Source of the DNA: Sympetrum striolatum
Lineage: Eukaryota; Arthropoda; Insecta; Odonata; Libellulidae
DNA: 64,000 nt
Reading direction: 5' to 3'
Assembly: GCA_947579665.1 (NCBI GenBank)
Contig: OX388352.1
Location: 72,454,113 to 72,518,112 of the forward strand
Both the position numbers and the translations under genes were made by a program. A model generated the notes under the pieces. The model had not been told where the DNA came from. It did not search any database and worked only from the letters and a program-made list of their open reading frames with translations. This document shows positions 32,890 to 44,870 of the stretch, piece after piece (within the stretch, counting starts at the first letter, position 1; every line of letters begins with the position of its first letter).

Positions 32890-33469
32890 ATTATATAGGT
32901 ATAAAACGAAAAACACACAAAATCACAGATTATATGCGTATTTTATAGATTAATATTTACGTTAATTACTTCAGATAAACAAATTTAACCACAGTGTGAT
33001 ACTGTTCTTTCATTATTCCATAATAATTTCGTCTACATAGAATATTCATAGAAAATTCGTCTATGGAGAATTTTAGTAAAACCAACCTTTTAGGCGACGC
33101 ATTATATGGGAGCGATATGCCTATGAAGATTTCTTTGAATGTTAGACCCTGGGTTAAGCGGAAAACTGTCTTATCCGGAAAAAATTATGGCCCCGAGAGA
33201 TTCCGCTAAACACGGGTTTCACTTTATTAAGATTTCATTCTTCAACAGCGGATGGCCGCACTTCATAAATTTATTAATATAGATAAAGGTTAAAAGAAGC
33301 ACACAAGTGAATTTCAGTTTTTTCAAATATTTACTAAGTCCAGAAAAAATCTTTCAAGCTTAAGTTCGTCATCTTACCCTCCTTCCCTTACGTTATTTTA
33401 TGCAATGGTGTCTGCAGCTTTGTAATGGCTACCCACAATTAGTTGCAATATTGTGAATTTACCGAGTTC

Positions 33470-33599
33470 GTAGTAGTAGTATTGCTATAAGTGCTTGGAC
33501 AGCTTAGGCCTTTTTGCACATTGGCTTCCACCGGGATTCGAACCCTGGACCGCTTTCACCAAAGGAAAACGCGCTGTCCACATGACTATTCGGGAGCCC
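33470..33599 (-). mobile_element. tRNA-derived SINE
   Basis: On the minus strand: head GGGCTCCCGAATAGTCATG, B box GGTTCGAATCC, body GCCTAAGCTGTCCAAGCAC, tail AATACTACTACTAC. This is the best preserved of the four family members and defines the ACT-repeat tail. No clear flanking duplication. Confidence 0.9.
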
Positions 33600-34395
33600 T
33601 TTTAACGGATTTTTTTCGAATTCAGTCTCCATAACCAGTTCCGGTTTTGTGGTTGCTTGAGGCGTATTCAGTACGTAAACCTACTGCATTTCGTGTTTGT
33701 GAACAGTTTTTCCTCCTCATCACGATGAACAGTGTACAATTCCTGAAAGAGATTAATTTTTCCTCTCATTCTGTTGAAAAAAAACTATGCAAGTAGGAAG
33801 GCCAAATTATTTGCTGAACCTATCTCTGGGTCAGAGTAGCAGAGGTAGGCAATACTACTGAGTGATTAAGCCACAGATACATGAGAGAAACAGTTGGATT
33901 TGTGGCTGCCACTCTTCCATTAGTCTATACTGTTTCCCTAGTTTGCTCATTGCGAAAGACGAGGACGTGACCAGGAAAAAGTGGCGTATTCGATTTAGTG
34001 CATTTATTTCAAAAAAGTTATTCGGTGACAGTCCTGCCAAATACTTCAACCCTGAATAAAACAATATAAGGCAATTGATTTATATTCTTATGATTATATT
34101 TGATATTTCAACAAATTAATGCAACTTGAATTTTAAAAGTTATTTTGGTCTTTAAAAATACATACGTAGAAATATGAAGCGAATATTTAAATAAATACTA
34201 AAGTTTCGTAAATTTGGGGATTTTGTACAACGAGGGAACATATTGATCCAACCCGAAATATTTATTTTCATATTTCTACTGCTTTTATCCACGGATGTTG
34301 TTACTACGTCCATGTAATCAGAGGCAATATTCTAGTATGAGCCAGAATATTAAGCCATAATCGCAGCCACTTAAAAAATATACGAATTTGAAGTG
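33600..34395. other. Spacer; possible hAT/ZMYM-type fragment at 33862-34059
   Basis: The plus frame at 33862 contains NSWICGCHSSISLYCFPSLL. This resembles the W-x-x-G-C...L-Y/F-C-F/W-P-C-L-L-F segment before the catalytic domain of ZMYM1-like hAT transposases, though the Cys after FP is Ser here. It is short and isolated. The rest shows no gene. 34250-34385 is related to the arms of the inverted repeat at 44892-46566. Confidence 0.35.
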
Positions 34396-34527
34396 AACCT
34401 TATGTACTCATGCACATTCATTCTTTTAAGCGTGACAAACATTTGAAAAATCCACTGAAGAAATGGGTTTAATGAAATCAATTTCGTAAAACGTGAAACA
34501 GCGGTTTCAAGAAACCATTTAATTCAA

Positions 34528-34719
34528 ATATTGAGAATTTGCCCACTGCGTTTCTTAACCGTTTTGTTCTTCAACCGGCATTTATATAAACTCACAGGAA
34601 TGGTTTCATTTAGCTCATTTCATGAAACGTATCTATCGTACGTAAACGTGTGTTCGAGCCCCCGGAGACTGGCAGTAACAAACTCAATTTTGTAGCTGTT
34701 ACATTTTTTCAGTTAACGT
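34528..34719. mobile_element. 192-bp insertion in copy B with 5-bp duplication
   Basis: Copy C reads TTTAATTCAATTGAATTTTC across this site (46818-46837). In B, TTCAA occurs on both sides of 192 extra bases. The insert contains GTGTTCGAGCCCC, which resembles a Pol III B box, and may be a SINE fragment or small element. Ends are not diagnostic. Confidence 0.55.
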
Positions 34720-35152
34720 TTCAATTGAATTTTCAGAAATAAAAGTCATTAAACTGATTTTCAATATCACGTGCGCCAGTGCTCGGAGCAAACTAAAGGC
34801 GTCGCCGATGGAATAGACGGCAAGAGTGTGCGCCGCATATGTAATCCAGGATTTTCGTTTACTTTTTCTGTATTTAACAAACACCAAAGCAGAAAACATA
34901 CTCTTCATTACTTGATGGCCCTATTGAAACTGAAATAACTGGTTTCATTAGTAAGTTCTTGCATCAGAAATTGGTTTCATGAAATTAGTTTCTTCACTTG
35001 GCGAACTGCCTTAATCAGTTTCAAGAAATGGTCACCCATGAATATGTAATAAGCAATCATGCATTTGCCAAAGAAATAATTTGATTGATTCCCATCATCT
35101 GCTTAATAATTAGAAAGTTAATGTCAAATAGATGTGCAAATGTCTTCCTTAC

Positions 35153-35376
35153 CATGTGATCTATCTCCAACCGTGCTAAGTGACGGACTGTTTGCATAAC
35201 CACTGGTGGATCGCCCTGTGAATAAAAAATAAATGTCACTTTATCATAAACATCAAATTTTTTAAATCAAATTTCCACGATATGTAGAGAAAAAGTTCTT
35301 ACTGCTCCATTATTACACGGAAGCCTACTAATTTTGTTTTTCCGTTCTTTTTCTTTGAACAAATTCAAAATTAATT
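35153..35376 (-). pseudogene. Exon-like module, sub-copy B
   Basis: Same module as 109-332: minus-strand TTTGTACTAG acceptor, GDPPVVMQTVRHLARLEIDH, donor ATG|GTAAGG. It has an altered start (ATTTTGAATTTG replacing the ATG codon) and an in-frame stop near the middle, so it is decayed if ever coding. Confidence 0.35.
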
Positions 35377-36051
35377 CCTAGTACAAACTTTCGTAGAGCG
35401 TATGCTAGGAAATATACTCGAAAATACTTCGACAACACGTAATTTAATGTCCTATTCTGAGGAAGTACAACTAACGGAAACCGACCGTTAAATACTTCTT
35501 TATCGGCGGTGTCCTGTGATTGGTTATTTTAGCATGGGACAATGACGTTACACAAAACCACGTGCGCATAAACACTTTGTGCACATACACATTGCGCAAT
35601 AACACCTTGCAAAGAGCTCCACTAGTTGACGAATCTACACTAGAGGTCTGCATTGGCCGAAAATATTAGAACAAACCCGGCCCGTTCGTCTTGGGGCCCG
35701 TGCCCGACCCAGCCCGAACATTGATATTAATTTTTTATCTCAAGCCCGACCCGAGCCCGAACTTTCCATAAATAGCCCTGTAATAAATCGTTTTGAATTG
35801 TGAACAAATACATTTTTTTAACCCTTCCGGATTAAGGGAAATTTTGTTTATGCTTTGCGTTACAACTTTAAGAGGCTTTTGCCACTATGCAAAAACTAAC
35901 GCTCTTTAAGAACGAATAATTCTCTCCTTCCGGAATGTTCCATGGGCCGAAGCCCGATAGACTGCTTGCTGACCAGGCCCATGCAGACCTCGAATTTGCA
36001 CCATAGATTCCCTAACCATTTTTCCCTTGGACCTCTTTTTAAACAGAAAAA

Positions 36052-39000
36052 TCTGATGTGGCCAGCACATAACTTTCTCCATACATAAGATGTAAATATT
36101 TATCTACGACAGTAATTTCGAACTCTATATTCAATATAAACTTGGAAGATGAGTGATTAATTTATATATTATTATCTTTTACGTCACAAAAATTATAAAT
36201 AATGTTTTTCGGGACATGCTCGATGAAAAAAGATGAATTTGGCCTTTCGCCCATAGAGCCCAGAGCGCCCACAAAGTACATAATCAGCAACTTCCGGTTT
36301 ATCAGTATTTCATGAATAACTCCTAAACAATCAGTGATAAAAAAATATGTTTCCAACAAAAGTTATAGTAAATTATATTTCTAAAACATTTTTAAATAAT
36401 AGTATATACCTAAATATCATATTCATTGAGATATTTTAAAAACCGGAAATAAGCTTTGAAGAATGAATCTCAACTTTTGGGTGACCGATCTACTCCAAAA
36501 ACTAATCAACTCTAACGACTGTAATAAAAGTACTATTTATGAAGTTTGGTGTTGATCCGACAATTAGTTTTCATGTTAGAGCGCCCAAAAAGTACATAAT
36601 CATCTTCTTCCGGTTTATCAGTATTTCACGAATAACTCCTAATCAACCGCAGATAAAAAATGTATTAAATACAAAAGTTATAGTAAGTTACATTATCTAA
36701 AACTTTTATAAGTAATACAATATACGTATATATCATATTTATGGAGATATTTTGAAAACCGGAAATGAGCTTTAATCAATAAAGCTCGACTTCCGGTTGA
36801 CCGATTTACTCCAAAAACTAATCAACTCTGACAGCACACACACCACTACTATACATGAAGTTTGGTATTGATACGACCAATAGTTTTTACGTTAGAGCGC
36901 CCACTAGTACACACACACATACAGACACAAACACACACACACACACACACATACACACAGACATCATTCCGAAAATGGTCAAAACGTGTTCTAGGGACCC
37001 CAAAACATGTATTTCCGTTGAAATCTCGAAGTCGAATTTTTTCATGAAAACAATACTTTCTCTATACTTCGTATATGGAGAAAGTAAAAAAACAAATTAA
37101 TGCGTAGCTCTTTGTTACTATATTGAAACTATATCAACACATATTTACTCAGTGAGCATTAGTAAGGTATTCTGTGAACTGTAATAGCATTTTAAACATT
37201 ATAGATTCATTCCTAAAATATTCAGTAAATCTTTAAAATACCTATGAATTATTTTATGTATAGGTGCTTAAAAATTGTTGAAATAATGTTTAGATAATTA
37301 TTAAAATTTATTTCAGTAAATTTGGTAGCACTGCTAAAATTGCATACTTCTTATAACTTGACATTAAGAAAATCCTCAGATAATCATAACATGGACAACA
37401 TTTTTACAAAACGAAAATTTGGTTGAAATATCTTCATTAGTTTCTGTGATCCCGACGGTAATATAGCGCCTGATGTCACATTGACCCCACGAGACTACTT
37501 AAGGATTAATGGTGAAATGTTTCAAAAACGGAAATGAGCTTCCAAAAATAAAGATCGACTTCTGGTAAACCGATATCCTCCAAAACCTAATCAACTCTGA
37601 TGACACCAACCAAAATAAAATGTACGAAATTTGGTGTTGATACGACAAATAGTTTTCAGGTAAGAGCGCCCACAAAGTAAATAATCAGCAACTTCCGGTT
37701 TATCGGTATTTCACGAATAACTCCTAAACAATCAGTGATACAAAAATATGTTTAATACAAAATGTGTAGTAGAGTTATTTTTCTAAAACTTTTAAAAATA
37801 ATAGTATATACCTAAATATCATATTTATAGAGGTATTTTGCAAAATCGGAAATAAGCTTCGAAGAGTAAAGCTCAACTTCCGGTTCAATGATATACTCTA
37901 AAAAATAATAAACTCTAATCACAACAACCAAAGTAATATACATGAAATTTGGTGTTGAAACGACAAATAGTTTTCATGTGAGAGCGCCCACAAAGTACAT
38001 ACTAAGCAAATTCCGGTTTATCGGTATTTCATGAATAACTCCTAAACAATCGGTGATATAAAAGTATGTTTCATACAAAAGTTATAGTAAGATCAATTTT
38101 CTAAAACATTTATAATTAATAGTATATACCTAAATATCATATTTATGGAGATATTTTGAAAACCGGAAATGAGCTTTGTAGAATGAAGCTCGACTTCCGG
38201 TCAACCGATTTACTCCAAAAACTAATCAACTCTAACGACACCAACAAAAACACTATATGTGGAATTTAAAGTTGATACAACGAATGGTTTTCATGTTAGA
38301 GCGCCCACAAAAGACATAACAGCTATTTCCCGGGTTATCGGTATTGCACGAATAACTCTTAATCAACCGGTGATACAAAAATATATTAAATACAAAAGTT
38401 ATAGTAAATTATATTATCTAAAACTTTTATAAGGAATACAATATACCAATATATCATATTTATGGATATATTTTGAAAACCAGAAATGAGCTTTATACAA
38501 CGTACATAAAAAGCAAATTCCGGTTTATCAGTATTTCATGGATAACTCCTAAACAATCAGTGATGCAAAAATATGTTTCATACAAAAGTTATAGTAAAAT
38601 AAATTTTCTAAAACATTTATAAATAATAGTATATAACTAAATATCATATTAATGGAGATATTTTGAAAACCGGAAATGAGCTTTGAAGAATGAAGCTCGA
38701 CTTCCGGTCAGCCGATTTACTCCAAAAACTAATCAACTCTAACGACTGTAATAAAAGTACTATGTATGAGATTTGGTGTTGATCCGACAAATAGTTTTCA
38801 TGTTAGAGCGCCCACAAAGTACATAATCATCTTCTTCCGGTTTATCAGTATTTCACGAATAACTCCTAATGAACCGGTGATACAAAAATATGTTAAATAC
38901 AAAAGTTATAGTAAATTCTACTATCTAAAACTTTTATAAGTAATACAATAGACGTATATATCATATTTTTGGAGATATTTTGAAAACCGGAAATGAGCTT

Positions 39001-39161
39001 TAATGAATAAAGCTCGACTTCCGGTTAACGGATTTACTCCAAAAACTAATCAACTCTGACAGCACACACCACAGTACTATATATGAAGTTTGGTAATGAT
39101 ACGACTTTTAGTTTTCGAGTTAGAACGCCCATTATCACACACACACATACACACACACACA

Positions 39162-39202
<41 letters not shown>

Positions 39203-39331
39203 ACAGACATCATTCAGAAAATGGTCAAAACGTGTTCTAGGGACCCCAAAACGTGTATTTCCGTTGAAATCTCGAAGTCGAATTTTTTCATGAAAACAAT
39301 ACTTTCTTTATACTTCGTATATGGAGAAAGT
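36052..39331 (+). mobile_element. Element X, longest copy (3.28 kb), inserted in copy B
   Basis: The ends are TCTGATGTGGCCAGCAC at 36052 and ATATGGAGAAAGT at 39331. The flanks have five A on the left and six on the right, against six in the empty site of copies A and C. Internally, blocks starting GAGCGCCCACAAAGTACAT recur at about 36263, 36576, 36895, 37665, 37982, 38302, 38807 and 39122, mostly 313-320 bases apart; one block near 38496 is partial. A complete right end, including CTATACTTCGTATATGG, also occurs internally at 37085, followed by 415 unrelated bases. CA-rich microsatellites lie at 36906-36962 and 39136-39205. There is no coding capacity: the long His/Thr frames are microsatellite translations. 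Confidence 0.8.
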
Positions 39332-39515
39332 AAAAAACAAATAATTATCTATGAAGATAAGATTTACGCCAAAGTGCTTTGAAAAGGCGTAATTTAATAT
39401 CCTATTTTGCGGAAGTATAATGAAGGACAACCGACCATTAAGATATTTTTTAATTCGTGGTCAGGTGATACTTTGCCTATGCGCCCTTTTTAGGGACCTT
39501 TATAAGCTTTTAGTA

Positions 39516-40497
39516 CGAATAGCGGGTAAGTAATCTCAGTGGCGGTTTTCAAGTTTTACAAAAAGTAACCGTAACTAGTTCCTTTTTTAAATTTAAACTA
39601 AACTTTTCCTTTAACTGATTGCAAATTTTAAAAAGTAACTGTAACTGAGCCCAGTTACTTTGCTTCGGTACTCTACCCATCTCTGGGTACATACTATTAT
39701 TCATAAAAGTTTTAGAAAATATAATTTACTATAACTTTTGTATGAAACATATTTTTGTAAAACTGATTTTTAAGGAGTTATTCATAAAATTCTGATAAAA
39801 CGATAGTTTGTGATTAAGGACTCTGTAGGCGCTCTGGGCGAAAGGCCAATTTCATCGTTCTTCAAAAAAACATTATTTATAGTGTTTTTTTGAAGAACAT
39901 AGAATTTAGAAGAATTTAGAAGAATTAGAAGAATTTAATAGAATAGAATTTAGAAGAATATAGAATTCGAAAATACTGTCGTAGATAAATATGTACAGTC
40001 GTTTGCGTAAGTCTGTGGGCATGTCCTGTCGCTCCTCTAGCGGCCAAAGAGTCCATTTAAAATTTATGTTGGTACTAAGTAATTTGCAGGAGGGAAGGAA
40101 ATCAGAGGTGGGGGTAAATGTTTTGAAACTTACGGCGAGTAAGGGGAAATTACGGGTGACTTTGGAATTTCTGGGAACCGCACTCGAATAGACATAGCGC
40201 CTCGCACTATTGGAAAGAACGGGAAGATTTGATTCTTTTGGTCTGCGACTGAGAAAATTTACAGAAAAGAAAGGTTTCTCTGTTTTAGCTAGTCGAGAAA
40301 CGTTGAGGCAAGTGCGAGGGACTTCAGCCTTCTAGCATATTAAATGTGAGCGTTAATGCTGATATATTCGCTTCTTAAGCTGCTTTCTGGTTGAATATTC
40401 ATCTAAAATGTAGCGGAATCTTTTTCTGTTACGTTGATTTTGGCTTTATCTTTTTGTCATATAAATGCTTTTCTATTAAATACTACCATGCTTAAAT
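39516..40497. other. Spacer with repeat scraps, including a truncated element X
   Basis: 39701-39990 matches element X in the same orientation as the copy at 4820 (TAGAAAATATAATTTACTAT, then GGCGCTCTGGGCGAAAGGCC), with an AGAATTTAGA expansion near 39900-39960; it lacks both ends. 39534-39690 (AAGTAACCGTAACTAG, AAAGTAACTGTAACTGAG) may be a small MITE. 39991-40497 has no recognised gene. Confidence 0.5.
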
Positions 40498-40975
40498 AGA
40501 CAATAGAAATATCTCAACAACGAAAATATTTTTTTTTATTTCCTACCCCAATTAAATTGATACCTTTTCCGGAGAGTTTCATTGGAAATATATTAATTTC
40601 ATTGAAGTCATTCGCTCTGTTATTAAAATGAATTTCTACTGAATTGCTTGATTCGTAAAAGATACTAATTTTATAATTAGTTTATTGCGGTTATTTACGA
40701 ATTCAGCGTTGTGACTGGCAAATATCCCCATTATATTATTATATCCTCGAGGAATTTGAATGTGGAAATGTAAGAATAAGGGATCTATCATTCCCGATGA
40801 ATACCGGAATGAATGAAATACGGTAGATTTCTTTGAATAATTTAATATTCGGTGATATCTCCGTTAACCTCTATTGCGCTCTGCAGTCGCCGTCCCATTG
40901 AATCAACCAGATTTTTGAATAAACCTGGACGCCGCTCAAGAGAGGTCCAGATATTCCGGATGTGCTGCTCCAAAT
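40498..40975 (-). mobile_element. Inverted copy of a Tc1-like 3' end
   Basis: This is the reverse complement of 44388-44870 with scattered differences. It contains on the minus strand the same transposase C-terminal coding (SGLFKNLVDSMGRRLQSAI-like) and the outer AATAGAAATATCTCAACAAC end. The two arms therefore face each other 3.4 kb apart. Confidence 0.9.
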
Positions 40976-41699
40976 TTTAGCTTTGCATAAAGTAATTTTT
41001 TTTGCAAATAAAGTGAAGATAATTAAAGATACTTTAATATTAAAATATGGTATATAGAGGACTAAATAGTTGGCTAGAAGCTGCGTCGGCTGTTTCTTTT
41101 CTCCAAATCAGAGTCCCTCGACTCACTAACAAGTTCAGTCGTAAAAAATACAATTCTTTGCTGAGCAAAATTGATCAATCGTTTTCTCAGTTAAATGATC
41201 GTAGGCTAGAGTAAAAGTAAACTGCTTGATGAAAAGATCTTCTTTGCAACGGAAACAATATTCAAACTTGTCATCAGTTGCCTTCGATCAAATGATTATT
41301 TTAATGAAACAACAATTCTTAGTCCATTGTTTCCTCCTCGTTGCTGAATCCTCGACCTGCTGTTCCTGTGATTTGATTCTGTTTTAGTATTCTCCAACAA
41401 AATAGATCTTGTCGTGTGCATATTGGGTGGAATTTTCCTAATAATCAGAAGGAAATGGAGCACATGGAAAGTGTTTTTAAGTCATTCATTGTAATTTTTT
41501 TCCGGAACGAGGAATTACGTCGCAGTAGTTCCAACATTCGATAACTAGTCTTGAATTTTTTATTAAAGATTAAATATCCCAAACCCATTAGAATACTTTA
41601 ATTTTAAGATCGAATGGTTTCATCGCCAAGAAAAGAAAGCTCGATGAAGTGGTGAAGTCTAATCAAGAACGTAGAGCAATATTTAGTTATTTATAAGTA
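40976..41699. other. Spacer between Tc1-like arms
   Basis: No gene recognised. Confidence 0.4.
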
Positions 41700-42540
41700 T
41701 TCGTCAACAATAACTGTTGTGCCTATCGATAGAATCTTGGCGTTGTAATATTTTCTTTTTCTATTCCGCCACTTTGCTCTTCAATATTACATTTCCTGTT
41801 CCCTATTTCCATCCAAAAGGTCCAGAAATTTTGCCCTTCTTTTTATACTCTTTAACTTCTTTCCGCCACTGCTTTTAATGCAGTTTAAATAGTTTTTTAT
41901 ACGTTAAGAAGTCTCCAACACTATTCCTTTGTCCCTTTTAAATTTTTTTCGACGCCCTTTTTCTAAATGCTGAAAAATTTCCTTTCATCTTTCTTTATAA
42001 TCACATCTAAAACGTCTCCATTCTCTTTCTGTCAGTTTTCCTTGTCGTCTACACTTCCGATCCATACAAAATCACACTATACAGAAATTTGTATCAATCT
42101 CTTTTTTATTCTCCGTCTATCTTGCTTTTCAACAAAATTTTCATTCTTCTGAATGATTTCTTCGCCATTTCCATTCTTTATTAACTATCTATCTCACAAT
42201 CCAAATTACTATTGCGCACACTTCCAAGATATTTGTACCCTCTCTACCCAGTGTTAATTTTATTTTTATTTTTCTCCTTATTTCTTCTTCGTCTTGGTTT
42301 TGCCTTTGTTTATCTTCAATCCAACTTTAGCGATATTTATTAATGTTAACCAATAACCATATTAACGTTGCAGAATCTTCGGTAAACAGAAGAAAACTAC
42401 CTTCAAGCTTAACACACTTTATCAGTTTGTCTCTTTTCTTTCCTTTAAAAGTTTTCTCTATCATTTCCGTCAGAAAAATGAAAAAGAAATCATGTGAGTG
42501 AACACACCTTGGCCTCACTTATTTCATGACTCTAATTAAA
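41700..42540 (-). pseudogene. LINE reverse-transcriptase fragment
   Basis: On the minus strand the frame around 42327-42518 contains FFFIFLTEMIEKTFKGKK, then LEGSFLLFTEDSATLI. LLFTEDSATL stands where the FADD(S/M)AL catalytic box of non-LTR reverse transcriptases lies. Downstream, in drifting frames, are KINLTLGRE and KYLGS-like and SNLDCEI-like residues, then an Arg/Lys-rich C-terminal region, matching the order after the catalytic box in insect LINEs. Many stops: dead. It differs from the LINE at 9890 and 56870. Confidence 0.65.
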
Positions 42541-44025
42541 TTTATATAAAGCACTCAATCTCACCCTCACTCGCTGGTTAATGTAGTTATCTTCAAACTA
42601 TCTTTCTTCTCATTTCTCTCTCCTGTGCACAGGATTCTTGAAAAAGACCTTTATTGTCCATTATACGTAACTTGCCGTCTTATAGCATGAAGGCAATGCA
42701 GACCATTGCCGCTTAAAATGCTTTTCAGGGGACCCAATCATAACCACTATACAACCTCAATATTGCAATGTTGGAAAATAAAAGGGAAAGGTTTTATTGG
42801 CTATGATGTTTAAAAAAGTACTCTAAACCTCAAACCGAAAAGAGTTATTCTTTTTGCTTTATTTTTCACAGATAACTGGTTGTCATCTTGTTATATTATT
42901 AATATTGGTCTTCTTTTTTAAAAAAGAGTGCGCCTTCCGTTATTACTTCAATCTGGCCTTTTCACTCTACAATGAACAAATGTTTATTTGATAGAAAATT
43001 AGGGAATAGGAACGAATGTTTTAGCTGCAGTGCTATTGCAACTCTCGTGAGAGGCCATCACAATGCAAGATTTCTCCGAGAGTATGCACAACAGCACACA
43101 AAACAATGAAATGCAGTGCCACTCCGATTTATTCGATTTGTTTAAAACAAGGGATTGGGACGAAAGGAAACCCCGCGAAGCAACTGTTCCGCCTTGAGAC
43201 GAGAATGATGGGGAATATCTCACAGAGATTCACGATTGAGATGAAAATTGCTCTGTTTTCCACATCTTATTTTTCGCAAAATTAGTAATCCCAAACAAGA
43301 GCAAAGATAAGTAACATAGGACAGGTAAAATAAGTAAATAGAATATAACAGGTATTCTATTACTATAAGGAAGAGGCACGAGAGGAGTGCGGTGGATTGC
43401 GATACAGACAAATTAAACAATATTCTATCAAAGGTTATGGAAGGTGGGCTTGGCGGGATGCGGCTCATTTGGGAGAAATCCATCTTAGAAGCGGTTAACG
43501 TCTTACGCAATTTTTTACCATGTGATTCGTGTGATAGAGACCGGAATGTAAAGACAGATAGATCCTAAGCTTGATTGTTTCAAACGGATTTGACTGTATA
43601 TTCATAGATGGATACTTCTACGGATATATTCATACCTAAATAGGATTCAATCTCCGAGCCTAAATCAAAATCGTCATTGACCCAGCGTTTTTATTTTCGA
43701 ATAAACCCCTAACATGAGACCCCAGGAAAAAGGGGATATGGATCATACCTAGATTAGATCAATCACAGACCCCAAAATCCCAGTTTTTCCAATAAGAATA
43801 TATTTTTGGGTGATTTAGAAACTTTTGAGATACTTCCCTTAAAGATTGAAAATTTAAAATCAACATTTCGCTAGTGAATGTGGTTCTTTATAGTATACTG
43901 CAGAGATTCCTTCCAAAATTTTACTGGGTTCGAAGCTAAGACTCGGAAAACCAGAGAGTTTTTTGGTTCGGAAAGTGGAAGATTATAGCAAGAAATTATG
44001 ACTTTCTATCACACATTCTCAATAC
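42541..44025. other. Spacer; no gene recognised
   Basis: Two minus-strand frames (42999-43223, 43220-43510) are open but unassignable. The sequence nearest 44025 may include more of the Tc1-like element upstream of its recognisable part. Confidence 0.35.
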
Positions 44026-44576
44026 TTGAAATGCAATTATATTTCGCAAAATGCTAGTGATTGGTCACGATATACAGAGGAGTTAAGATATAAACGGCAA
44101 AATTTCCATTCATTCATTAGAATGACGGCGAGGGATAATTGCAAAATGTTGGAAGATAATCTTCTGCCATACGCCAACAAAATCTTCCCAGAAGGCGAAG
44201 AAGTGTTTTTGCCCATGACAAAAGTCCTGTGCATACGGCACGCGCTACCAAAGATTTTTTAAATAATCATCACAATCTAAAAGTTCTTCCTTGGTCTGCA
44301 CGTTCCCCAGATTTCAATCCCATTGAAAATTTATGGAGAATTATCACTCAAGAGTGGACGGCAGATAGCCAGCGCACTCCTGCGTCTGTGGAGCAGCACA
44401 TCAGGGATATCTGGACCTCTCCTGCGCGGCGTCCAGATTTATTCAAAAACCTGGTAGATTCCATGGGACGGCGACTGCAGAGCGCAATAGAGTTTGAAGG
44501 AGATATCACTGAATATTATATTATTCAAAGAAATCCTCCGTATTTCATTAATTCCGATATTCATCGGGAATGGTAG
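44026..44576 (+). pseudogene. Tc1-like transposase, C-terminal half, frameshifted
   Basis: From about 44135 the first frame reads MLEDNLLPYANKIFPEGEEV. After a one-base slip near 44205 the next frame gives AHDKSPVHTARATKDF, with the second catalytic Asp in HD, then VLPWSARSPDFNPIENLW with the third catalytic acid (Glu), and continues to a stop at 44574-44576. The two acids are about 34 residues apart, as in Tc1-type DD34E enzymes. The first catalytic region and the DNA-binding domain are missing. The 3' end is duplicated in inverted orientation at 40498. Confidence 0.92.
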
Positions 44577-44870
44577 ATTCCTTATTCTTACGTTTCCACA
44601 TTCGAATTCCTCGAGGATATAAATATATAATGGGGATATTTGCCAGTCACAACGCTGAATTCGTAAATAACCGCAATAAACTATTTATAAAGTTAGTATC
44701 TTTTAAGAATCAAACAACTCAATAGAAATTAATTTTAATAACAGAGAGTATGACTTCAATGAAATTTATATATCCAAAAGAAGACTATCAAATCTCTCCG
44801 GAAAAGGTTTCGATTTAATTAAACTAGGAAAAGAAAAAATATTTTCGTTGTTGAGATATTTCTATTGTCA
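44388..44870 (+). repeat. Right arm of the Tc1-like inverted pair
   Basis: It covers the transposase C-terminus, the CATTCCCGATGAATA-type 3' region on the opposite strand, and the outer GTTGTTGAGATATTTC end. It pairs with 40498-40975. Confidence 0.9.

Larger units (their letters stand above)
30466..33224 (+). mobile_element. Tigger-like pogo element, near full length
   Basis: A TA precedes CAGTGAAACCTGCCTTAAGC at 30466; the right end, reverse-complemented, is AAGTGAAACCCGTGTTTAGC at 33224, followed by TA. Subterminal repeats AAGCGGAA and CTGTCTTATCCGGAAAAA occur at both ends (30500-30520 and 33155-33182). At 2759 bp it is the usual length for Tigger-like elements. The transposase is broken, so the element is inactive. 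A tRNA-like sequence is embedded at 31366. Confidence 0.93.
26432..33388. mobile_element. pogo-type element hosting three nested insertions
   Basis: Left end GGGGAAGGTCGGGTAAGATG follows a TA (26430-26431). The right end, reverse-complemented, is AGGGAAGGAGGGTAAGATG before a TA (33389-33390). The TA duplication and the coding remnant at 29840-30279, which looks like a pogo C-terminus, support a Tc1/mariner-pogo element. Another end-like sequence (GGTGGGGTAAGATGACGA) lies at 29715-29732, so an alternative is two related elements. Inside are a hAT MITE with its own hAT (26505-29432) and a Tigger-like element (30466-33224). Confidence 0.7.
34396..39515. repeat. Segmental duplication, copy B, split by element X
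   Basis: 34396-36051 matches 46700-48172, and 39332-39515 continues with 48173-48365; the X insertion lies between. After about 39515 similarity to copy C is lost. B shares the exon-like module and the GC-richer segment near 35640-35770 (GGGCCCGTGCCCGACC). Confidence 0.9.

Noticed and set aside
36855..37100. His/Thr-rich open frames here, at 39083-39382 and at 51727-51930
   Set aside because: Translations of CA/GT microsatellites inside element X.
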